Source of the DNA: Chlorobiota bacterium
GTDB lineage: Bacteria; Bacteroidota; Ignavibacteria; Ignavibacteriales; Ignavibacteriaceae
DNA: 14,129 nt
NCBI GenBank assembly: GCA_008363265.1
Contig: RHKR01000034.1
Coordinates: 1-14,129, forward strand
Direction of reading: 5' to 3'
A program made the translations under genes and the position numbers. This document shows positions 7,421 to 13,623 of the stretch, piece by piece (the first letter of the stretch is position 1; every line of letters begins with the position of its first letter). The notes beneath the pieces were generated by a model. It was given only the letters and a program-made list of their open reading frames with translations. It was not told the origin of the DNA and ran no database searches.

Positions 7421-8965
7421 ATGAAACGGCTCCCGTTAGGAATACAGACTTTTTCGCAGATCATTGAAGAGCAGATGGTATACATCGACAAGACGATGTA
7501 CATCAAGCCTCTGGTAGATGGTTACAAATATGTCTTTTTATCCCGCCCGCGCAGGTTCGGAAAATCACTGTTTGTTTCCACGCTGCAAGAGTACTTCCGT
7601 GGAAACCGTGAACTCTTCAAGGGGCTCGCGATCGAAACACTTCAGACCGGGGAATGGGTCGAGTATCCCGTAATTAAGCTTGATTTTTCCAGACTATCAT
7701 CCGTGAATGGCACCGAACTTAGCGCGACACTTCGAAATATTTTGACTGAATGCGGGAATGAATTCGGTGTCGAAGTACGAGGCGATGCCGATATCGAGTT
7801 CTTCTCATCGCTGGTACTGAATATCCACCGTAAATTCAAGCAGCCGGTCGTTATAATCATCGACGAATACGATAAGCCGATTGTTGACCGGCTGGGAGAT
7901 CACGCTATAGCCTCAGGGAACCGGCAGGTCCTTAGGAATTTCTTCTCGGTAGTAAAGTCTTTGGATGAGTTCATCAAGTTTATGTTCGTGACCGGTGTCA
8001 GCAAATTCACCAAGGTTTCGCTTTTCTCGGGCTTAAATCAGATAACTGACATCACCTTTAACAAAAAATTTGCCGGGATCTGTGGCTACGATCAGAAGGA
8101 GCTTGAGAAGCACTTCGAACAACACATCGAAAATGTGGCAGTGGATACCAAACTTAAAAAAGGTGCCCTTCTCAAAGAATTAAGGAAATGGTACAATGGT
8201 TACAGTTGGGATGGTAACCTGAGACTCTACAACCCTTTTTCGATCCTGAGTTTCTTCGACAGCGGAAGCTTCCAGAATTTCTGGTACAATACGGGAACCC
8301 CATACTTCCTGGTTGAACTGATCAAAAGAGAAAAATTTGATATCACTGCAACCGGGAACATGATAGCTGTTGAGGAATCGCTGAGTTCGGACGACCTAGA
8401 CCGACCCCAGTTAAAAAGTCTCCTGTTCCAAACCGGTTATTTGACCATTAAAAAGCGAAACCGTCAGGAGTACACAGATTATTTTGAACTGGGGTTCCCT
8501 AACCACGAAGTGGAGTCTTCGTTCAGCAGATATCTTTTTGCTGAAATGACAAACACCGAGGCTGACCTGACTGGGATCTATGCAGCTGAGATCAAGGTAG
8601 CACTTCAACGGGGCGATTTCGAGACTTTCGAAAAACATCTCAAATATCTGTTCGCAAAGATTCCCTCCAATCTTTTCATCTCTGAAGAACGCTATTTCCA
8701 TTCACTTTTTATAATGCTTGCTTCACTGATCGGGATCGACCTCGAGGCTGAGGTAAATACGAATATCGGCCGTATTGATGGGGTGATAGAATTCCCGGAT
8801 AAGATCTATTTGGTCGAGTTCAAGTATAACAAATCTTCCGTGTTGGCGGTAGACCAGATAGTCGCCAGGCGATATAGTGAGAAGTACACTACCACCGGGA
8901 AAAAATTGATCATGATCGGTATCAATTTTTCGAGGGAAAATATAGAGATTTTGATCCGGGAGTAG
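7421..8965 (+). CDS. AAA-ATPase with C-terminal PD-(D/E)XK nuclease-like domain
   Basis: A 514-residue protein of the 'AAA-ATPase-like / PDDEXK_9' family (recalled as PF09820 plus PF08011), whose molecular role is not established. The N-terminal P-loop is the family's unusual SRPRRFGKS (41-49). Walker B is VVIIIDEYD (143-151), followed by the conserved TGVSKF (191-196) and a WYNGY element (257-261) in the middle. The C-terminal nuclease-like core shows GRIDGVIEF (D453) and VEFK (E466-x-K468), so the catalytic residues seem intact. The length is normal for the family. These genes occur in many paralogous copies in Bacteroidota and some other phyla, often solitary, which suggests mobility or a conflict role; that is inference. 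Here it stands alone with its own flanks, between two direct copies of the S46 3' end. No Shine-Dalgarno is seen; the AT-rich leader is usual for the group. Confidence 0.9.
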   Translation: MKRLPLGIQTFSQIIEEQMVYIDKTMYIKPLVDGYKYVFLSRPRRFGKSLFVSTLQEYFRGNRELFKGLAIETLQTGEWVEYPVIKLDFSRLSSVNGTELSATLRNILTECGNEFGVEVRGDADIEFFSSLVLNIHRKFKQPVVIIIDEYDKPIVDRLGDHAIASGNRQVLRNFFSVVKSLDEFIKFMFVTGVSKFTKVSLFSGLNQITDITFNKKFAGICGYDQKELEKHFEQHIENVAVDTKLKKGALLKELRKWYNGYSWDGNLRLYNPFSILSFFDSGSFQNFWYNTGTPYFLVELIKREKFDITATGNMIAVEESLSSDDLDRPQLKSLLFQTGYLTIKKRNRQEYTDYFELGFPNHEVESSFSRYLFAEMTNTEADLTGIYAAEIKVALQRGDFETFEKHLKYLFAKIPSNLFISEERYFHSLFIMLASLIGIDLEAEVNTNIGRIDGVIEFPDKIYLVEFKYNKSSVLAVDQIVARRYSEKYTTTGKKLIMIGINFSRENIEILIRE

Positions 8966-9037
8966 GATCCGGTCATTGCAAGCCTGGCCTGCCGCCAATG
9001 TGGGCTCATCTATTCGCATTTGATGCCTCATGGTACG

Positions 9038-9124
9038 GTCCACTCCCGGGGCATGATCGAAGCCATCTCCGATTTCTACGGCGCCAAAGCGCTCACTCAG
9101 GAGATTTTGAGGGGGAAGAGGTGA
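9038..9124 (+). pseudogene. S46 dipeptidyl-peptidase 3' remnant
   Basis: These 29 codons, including the TGA stop, encode VHSRGMIEAISDFY... ending LRGKR, the same as the C terminus of the intact peptidase except for Q to R, L to F, A to T and K to R. Four of six changed codons alter the residue, which fits relaxed selection. The frame can be read back to an ATG at 9022, but without any catalytic domain, so I regard it as a fragment with no enzymatic role. Confidence 0.8.
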
Positions 9125-9185
9125 CTCTTTTGAAGTGTGATCTTTGAAATTTTTGGGCGGGGGTTGGTTTAGAGCGGGGGTGAAC
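9038..9185 (+). repeat. Direct repeat, right copy (S46 3' end plus flank)
   Basis: This matches 7110-7265 from GTCCACTCCC through the stop to GGGGGTGAAC. The homology begins sharply: bases before 9038 are unrelated to the S46 gene, so this is a 3' fragment rather than a whole paralogue. The two G5 runs at 9159 and 9176 keep the 17-base spacing of the left copy. Confidence 0.9.
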
Positions 9186-9187
9186 AA

Positions 9188-9208
9188 CTGAGCATATTGA
9201 GGGCTCAG
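9188..9208. promoter_or_regulatory. Inverted repeat upstream of McrB-like gene
   Basis: CTGAGC and GCTCAG form a perfect six-base inverted repeat separated by ATATTGAGG, 44 bases ahead of the chosen ATG. It could be an operator for the restriction operon or a weak RNA hairpin. It begins just after the right repeat copy ends and has no T tract, so it is not a standard terminator. Confidence 0.35.
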
Positions 9209-9251
9209 AGGGGAAGCGAAGAAATTTATAATTAAAAGAGTGGAGTTAAAA

Positions 9252-10691
9252 ATGCCGGGACAGCTGGAAAAAATAAGACATGAAGACATTATCAAGGCTA
9301 TTGAACTAATTGACACAGACGGAGTTCCTCCTGACGCACAATCGATATACTATGACCTACTGCATAATAACAGGCGATATCCACCAAAATTAGTGATTTC
9401 TATCGCTCACAAATTCGCTACGGGAGAACTATTACCGAGAGATACTTTCCCTGGGGGGAAAGGGACTAAGGAGTTCAAACTCTTGGAGAAATATGGGTTT
9501 GTGATAGTAAATAAGGACCCGAACTTTGATTATAAAAAACAAATTTTAAATATTCAGCAGCAAAAAAAGAATATTGGGTTTTCAACAATTGCGTTGAAGA
9601 ATGATTTAAAAAATGCCGGGCTTTACTATAGCAACACCCTAATTGACCGATTCATTGGGTCATTACTCACCAAACCATTTGTTCTGCTAACTGGGTTATC
9701 CGGTTCGGGTAAAACCAGACTTGCGCAATCATTCGCTGAATGGATATGTACGGACTCTTCTCAGTACAGGATTGTTCCAGTAGGAGCTGACTGGACAAAC
9801 CGTGAACCTTTATTGGGGTATCCAAATGCTCTCGATCCAGGATCATATATTCACCCTGACTATGGGACACTTAGACTGCTTCTGGATGCTTCCAAACCGG
9901 AAAACAGGGGCAAACCATATTTCTTAATTCTCGATGAGATGAATCTGAGTCATGTCGAAAGATATTTCGCCGATTTTCTGAGTGCCATGGAATCAAATAC
10001 ACCGATAAATCTGTTATCCAAATCAGGTGAAAAACAATCTGTCCCAGAGACAGTTAAACTCCCCTCAAACCTTTTCATAATCGGAACCGTTAATATCGAC
10101 GAGACCACCTACATGTTCAGTCCAAAAGTACTTGACAGAGCCAATGTGATTGAGTTTCGAATCACAGAAAAAGCCATCAATATTTTCCTTAATCAGACTG
10201 ATGTAAAGAAACCCGGATCGATTGAGAGAAAAGGTGCAAGAATGGCATATAAATTCGTTGAACTCGCAACCGATCAAAGCATTACACTAAAATCAAAAGA
10301 ATACTTCTCAGAAATTCTGTCCAAGTTTTTCATCGAACTAAAAAAAGTGGGCGCTGAATTTGGTTACCGTTCAGCGTTCGAGGCTCTCAGATTCGCGGCA
10401 GTAATGAAAAAGACCGCCCCAGACTGGACTGACGATACCATTATGGATGCGATAATTCTCCAAAAATTACTGCCAAAACTTCACGGTTCGCGCAGAAAAT
10501 TGGAACCTGTACTGAAAACACTTGCAAAACTATGCATGGTGGATCCGGATTCATTCGAAACACTAATTAAATCCGAGTATCAAACTGACAGAGATGAAGG
10601 TGATTATCACTTTCCGGAATCATACGAAAAGATCAGGAGGATGTATAATAACCTGATCGATAATGGTTTTACCAGTTTCGCAGAAGCATAA
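9252..10691 (+). CDS. McrB-like AAA NTPase (type IV restriction motor subunit)
   Basis: A 479-residue NTPase of the McrB/AAA_5 group, predicted to power a partner nuclease against modified DNA. The N-terminal part (about 5-90: HEDIIKAIELID...RYPPKLVISIAHKFATGE...LLEKYGFVIV) resembles the head domain found on ScoMcrA and other type IV restriction proteins, probably the substrate-reading module (recalled, moderate certainty). The AAA core has Walker A GLSGSGKTR (about 148-156), the McrB-typical VGADWTNREPLLGY (about 177-190), Walker B FLILDEMN (about 224-231), sensor GTVNIDETT (about 278-286) and an arginine in VLDRAN (about R296). The start is the ATG at 9252, chosen because GGAG at 9242-9245 sits six bases upstream. 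The frame is open from a GTG at 9240, which would consume that ribosome site. AT-richer than 800-7196, consistent with acquisition. The stop is eight bases before the partner gene. Confidence 0.88.
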   Translation: MPGQLEKIRHEDIIKAIELIDTDGVPPDAQSIYYDLLHNNRRYPPKLVISIAHKFATGELLPRDTFPGGKGTKEFKLLEKYGFVIVNKDPNFDYKKQILNIQQQKKNIGFSTIALKNDLKNAGLYYSNTLIDRFIGSLLTKPFVLLTGLSGSGKTRLAQSFAEWICTDSSQYRIVPVGADWTNREPLLGYPNALDPGSYIHPDYGTLRLLLDASKPENRGKPYFLILDEMNLSHVERYFADFLSAMESNTPINLLSKSGEKQSVPETVKLPSNLFIIGTVNIDETTYMFSPKVLDRANVIEFRITEKAINIFLNQTDVKKPGSIERKGARMAYKFVELATDQSITLKSKEYFSEILSKFFIELKKVGAEFGYRSAFEALRFAAVMKKTAPDWTDDTIMDAIILQKLLPKLHGSRRKLEPVLKTLAKLCMVDPDSFETLIKSEYQTDRDEGDYHFPESYEKIRRMYNNLIDNGFTSFAEA

Positions 10692-10699
10692 GCCTGTAG

Positions 10700-11494
10700 A
10701 TGCCGGATCATATAGTATTTCCCATTTCACTTGCCGATAAAAGTGAGATAGAGCTAAAAGTATTTCCTGAAAGCAAGATTCAGCAGACCTTGTTTCGGAT
10801 ACCTCGCGAGGAGGCAATCGAAGAGAACGAGGCAGAACTTCAGATAGTGGAAGGATTCACATACGAATACCTGCTTACTGAGGGATATTGCTTTGCCGAC
10901 AGCAATAAATTGCTCATTCCTTCAAAGATAAATTCCAACCTTGGCAGAATAGTACCAAATACTTTTGTAGGCCGGACAAAATTGACTGTACTAAAGGTTG
11001 GTGAAGAAAAGCCTGTTGGAGAGTTCTACCTCGAAATCAGGTCTATTAAAACCAGTTACCGGAATGATTACAGAACAATGCTGAAGGATATTTCAGACTA
11101 TTGCATTGATCTTATATTCCAATCTGAATCCCCAGTTATTCAGAGCTTCACAGTTGATCATGAAGTAGATTCTCGCTCCCTTTATCAGAAATTTTCTTTC
11201 CTAAAATCAATTCTTGACTCAGACGAATTTCATGAAGCTGTTGCAAGGATCACTAGTTCTCCTGTTACAGGTTGGATGTTCAATGAAGCAACTCGGGACA
11301 TCAGAAACGCGAAGCGGTTAGGAACAAAATCGCTTCGTCAACTTGTTGGGGCCAGTCGAAGAGTCCACCTTCCACAAAGTCACCCACTCCGGGGACACCT
11401 GGATAGACACACCAGAAAACAGGTTTATAAAGTACGCTTTGCAGTCGTTCCTACTTTTGGTGGATACAATCAAGCAAAAAACAAAAGATTATGA
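10700..11494 (+). CDS. DUF2357 nuclease partner of McrB-like protein, N-terminal part (frame-disrupted)
   Basis: This frame carries the N-terminal part of a DUF2357 protein, the McrC-like partner that usually follows such McrB genes. It begins with a beta-rich domain (about 1-110) and passes through the helical region with NAKRLGTKSLRQLVGASRRVHLPQSHPLR, typical of DUF2357. After about residue 231 (base 11392) the frame loses sense and ends at 11494 in basic, unfamiliar sequence. The continuation lies in the +1 frame as 11343-12923. Removing one G from GGGG at 11391-11394 joins SHPLR directly to DTWIDTPENRF and gives one 740-residue protein. The start at 10700 is eight bases after the McrB stop and without a clear Shine-Dalgarno, so translation is probably coupled. 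It is either a real disabling mutation, a sequencing error in a G run, or slippage-controlled expression. Confidence 0.82.
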   Translation: MPDHIVFPISLADKSEIELKVFPESKIQQTLFRIPREEAIEENEAELQIVEGFTYEYLLTEGYCFADSNKLLIPSKINSNLGRIVPNTFVGRTKLTVLKVGEEKPVGEFYLEIRSIKTSYRNDYRTMLKDISDYCIDLIFQSESPVIQSFTVDHEVDSRSLYQKFSFLKSILDSDEFHEAVARITSSPVTGWMFNEATRDIRNAKRLGTKSLRQLVGASRRVHLPQSHPLRGHLDRHTRKQVYKVRFAVVPTFGGYNQAKNKRL

Positions 11495-12923
11495 TCTGAA
11501 AACTGAGGCTTCCCAATTATTAAACAAGATTGAGAATCATCTCTCGCATTCTTTGTTCAAAGGTGTTTCGAATATTCAAACAATTCCATACAACAACCCC
11601 GTTTTACAGCGGAGAGATGGGTATCGGGAAGTTTTCAGAACATGGCTAATGATGTCGCTTGCTGCAAAGTTAACCTGGTCTGCTGCAGAAGAAGATGTGT
11701 ATGGTGCCGGCAAACGAGATGTTGCGAATCTCTACGAATATTGGGTTTTCTTCAAACTTCTCTCAATTGTTACTGACCTTTTCCAACTAAAAGCTCCCGA
11801 CATCTCAAGCCTCATCGAATTAACGGAAAATGAAATCTCTATCCGGTTGAAGCAGGGGAAGTATATCCCACTGCAAGGAGTATTTAATTCTCCGATAAGA
11901 AAGCTTAATGTGCAATTCAGCTATAATAAGTCTTTCAGTAAGAATTCAAAGTACCCTGAGGGCGGAAGTTGGTCAGAAACCTTCAGGCCTGATTACACAC
12001 TCAGTGTCTGGCCATTCGGAATAAAGGAGGAAGAAGCTGAGCAGCAGGAGTTGATAGTCCATATTCACTTCGATGCAAAATACAGAATTGAGAACCTAAG
12101 CAGCATTTTCTCCACGGATGAGGCGACCGAGGAAGAAGTGATCGGGAATAAAACCTCCCCAAAACGAATTGATATAATCAAAATGCATGCTTACCGCGAT
12201 GCCATCAGAAGGACTGCGGGGGCATATATTATTTACCCGGGTGACAGACCAATTCAAAAGAAAGGATTTCATGAACTGATCCCTGGTTTGGGGGCATTCA
12301 CTCTTAACCCAACTCCTAATGATAATGGAGTTGACACTGTAAAAAGATTTATAGTAGATGTACTTCATCATTTCCAAAATCGGGCAACACAAAGGGAAAG
12401 GTATTCGTACCAAACATTTGCAATTCACCGGGAACCACCTGTAGATTATATTCATGCACCTATGCCCGAGGCTATTGGTGCTAACCGTGGTTTATTGCCG
12501 GATGACACAATAGTGTTGGTGGGATATTACAAAGATGAAGAGCATTTGAAGTGGATCATGGATAAGCATTTATACAATGTAAGAGTTGGCTCGGAACGAG
12601 GAGCTATAGGACTCGATTTGAATTTGATCTCAGCTTCTTACCTTATATTGCACACCAAAGGAAGCATAAGGAGTAACAGGATGCTTAAAATCCGTCCTAA
12701 CCAACTACAGATTATGACCGGAGCGGAGTTAAAAATTTTGAACTACCCAAGACCGTGGAGCAAGAACTACATCCTCTTCTCCCTCGAAAAAACCATAGAA
12801 AAGGAATTTGAAAATTTGAGCTGGGATCTAACAAAGTTGGAAGGGTTCAACAATCGTGAACTTAGGGAGGCCCCACTCTATGTTACCCTCACCCACCTAA
12901 TGAAAGTTGTAGTGAAGGAATAG
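11343..12923 (+). CDS. DUF2357/PD-(D/E)XK nuclease partner, C-terminal part (frame-disrupted)
   Basis: Continuation of the DUF2357 gene in the +1 frame. Sense resumes at DTWIDTPENRFIKYAL (from base 11394), a hallmark of these proteins, so the TTG at 11343 is not a true start. A helical segment follows, then the nuclease core with FRPDYTL (D at residue 217 of this frame, about 431 of the joined protein) and HIHFDAKYR (D244-x-K246, joined about 458-460). The helix KMHAYRDAIRR after it is characteristic of the McrC-type fold. Catalytic residues look intact. A further domain of about 140 residues (from about 385, DDTIVLVGYYKDEEHLKWI) follows the nuclease and is not part of the minimal McrC; I do not recognise it with confidence. 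The joined protein would be the DNA-cleaving subunit driven by the upstream McrB-like NTPase. The stop at 12923 is followed at once by the palindrome TGAATTAATTCA. Confidence 0.85.
   Translation: MLGPVEESTFHKVTHSGDTWIDTPENRFIKYALQSFLLLVDTIKQKTKDYDLKTEASQLLNKIENHLSHSLFKGVSNIQTIPYNNPVLQRRDGYREVFRTWLMMSLAAKLTWSAAEEDVYGAGKRDVANLYEYWVFFKLLSIVTDLFQLKAPDISSLIELTENEISIRLKQGKYIPLQGVFNSPIRKLNVQFSYNKSFSKNSKYPEGGSWSETFRPDYTLSVWPFGIKEEEAEQQELIVHIHFDAKYRIENLSSIFSTDEATEEEVIGNKTSPKRIDIIKMHAYRDAIRRTAGAYIIYPGDRPIQKKGFHELIPGLGAFTLNPTPNDNGVDTVKRFIVDVLHHFQNRATQRERYSYQTFAIHREPPVDYIHAPMPEAIGANRGLLPDDTIVLVGYYKDEEHLKWIMDKHLYNVRVGSERGAIGLDLNLISASYLILHTKGSIRSNRMLKIRPNQLQIMTGAELKILNYPRPWSKNYILFSLEKTIEKEFENLSWDLTKLEGFNNRELREAPLYVTLTHLMKVVVKE
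11391..11394 (+). other. Inferred frameshift site in the DUF2357 gene (GGGG run)
   Basis: With the four Gs as given, the 10700 frame reads cgg-gga-cac and loses homology-like sense. With three Gs it reads cgg-gac-acc-tgg-ata-gac and enters the DTPENRF motif. No other single-base change nearby keeps both LPQSHPLR and DTPENRF in one frame so neatly. Confidence 0.7.
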
Positions 12924-12935
12924 TGAATTAATTCA
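12924..12935. repeat. 12-base perfect palindrome after the McrBC-like module
   Basis: TGAATTAATTCA begins one base after the last stop codon. It is AT-rich and too short to be a terminator on its own; it might be a protein-binding site or chance. Confidence 0.4.
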
Positions 12936-13259
12936 ATCAGTCTATTAGGTTAACCAAATTTATCTCACCTTTCAATACAAACATCAAAACAGAAAAATCC
13001 ACTGATTCGCCCCTATCCCCCAAAGAGCATCAGACCTCAACGCTTCATCGGTCTCCCCTGTTGCCTCACTCATGGATGCTTGTTGAATTTGAACTCGGGG
13101 AGTAACCAAGTCACGAAGTCACAGGGTAGCGGAGAATCGGACCGGCAGATGCATCATTCCTCATCTCCAGCGGTCCTGTCCAGAAACAGATATTATCTTT
13201 CCTGTTTGCTTCGTTTACATCTATATTTGATTCACAAATGAACGATTATCGCTTTTATT

Positions 13260-13291
13260 TTTGATTGGGAATAAAAAATATTGTAATATTG
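13260..13291 (+). promoter_or_regulatory. Candidate Bacteroidota-type promoter
   Basis: TTTG at 13260-13263, a 20-base spacer, then TAATATTG at 13284-13291, a seven-of-eight match to TAnnTTTG with near-ideal spacing. No start codon with a usable frame follows closely; the next solid gene starts at 13624. It could therefore make a leader of about 325 bases or a small RNA. Confidence 0.45.
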
Positions 13292-13437
13292 CCTCAGGTT
13301 ATGTGAGGTTTAGTTAACCCTTTTTCAAGAACCAAAACGGAGGTAATCCCTTTTTTAGAGACATATCGTTTAACGGTTAAATATCCTGCAATTCTGTGCG
13401 CCCCTGCTCCATTCTGAAGTGGCGGGTGTCATGTGGG

Positions 13438-13456
13438 CATCGGAATCTTTTCGATG
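13438..13456. other. Hairpin with eight-pair stem
   Basis: CATCGGAA pairs with TTTCGATG's complement arrangement (TTTTCGATG side, one G.T pair) around the loop TCT. There is no T tract, so it is not a typical terminator. If the promoter at 13260 is real, it would lie in the transcript leader. Confidence 0.45.
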
Positions 13457-13571
13457 TCATTATAATCTCTGTTTAGCTGCTCCATCCTTGCACTAACCTG
13501 CTCTAAAACCCCCAACTACAGTATTCCCTGCATCCATGGCATTCTCGAACACAGCCTGCTCTGTTCTGCTT

Positions 13572-13601
13572 TTTGTGTTAGTTATCAGGTTCTTTATTTT
13601 G
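13572..13601 (+). promoter_or_regulatory. Candidate promoter of the repeat/propeller protein gene
   Basis: TTTG at 13572-13575, an 18-base spacer, then TTATTTTG at 13594-13601, matching TAnnTTTG at all but the second position. Transcription would start around 13608, giving a short leader before the ATG at 13624. Confidence 0.45.
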
Positions 13602-13623
13602 TATATCGATTGGAATCACCATA

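Larger units (their letters stand above)
8966..9251. other. Intergenic region between AAA/nuclease gene and McrB-like gene
   Basis: It holds 72 unexplained bases (8966-9037), the duplicated S46 tail (9038-9185), a perfect inverted repeat CTGAGC...GCTCAG with a nine-base loop (9188-9208), and an AT-rich leader into the McrB-like gene. I see no U-tailed terminator for the AAA/nuclease gene here. Confidence 0.6.
12936..13623. other. About 690 bases without an intact gene
   Basis: I find no convincing complete gene on either strand. The region holds a short near-direct repeat AAGTCACG-AAGTCACA at 13108-13123, a promoter-like pair at 13260-13291, a small hairpin CCTCA...TGAGG at 13292-13309, the A/T-rich stretch around 13250-13290, a strong eight-pair hairpin at 13438-13456, and two minus-strand stretches (12984-13118 and about 13429-13615) that translate into protein-like sequence but lack good starts and contain breaks. 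It may be gene debris or a long regulatory leader. Confidence 0.55.

Noticed and set aside
9240..9251. GTG start for the McrB-like gene
   Set aside because: The GGAG that best serves as ribosome site for the ATG at 9252 lies inside this extension, and the three extra residues add nothing conserved.
8723..9316. Minus-strand open frame of 197 codons across the AAA gene end and repeat copy
   Set aside because: Half is antisense to the nuclease domain and the rest to the S46 remnant. It has no recognisable domain and no ribosome site.
11348..11351. GGGG at the start of the overlapping frame as the frameshift site
   Set aside because: A shift here would drop the SRRVHLPQSHPLR segment that fits DUF2357 proteins. 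The later GGGG at 11391-11394 preserves both flanking motifs.
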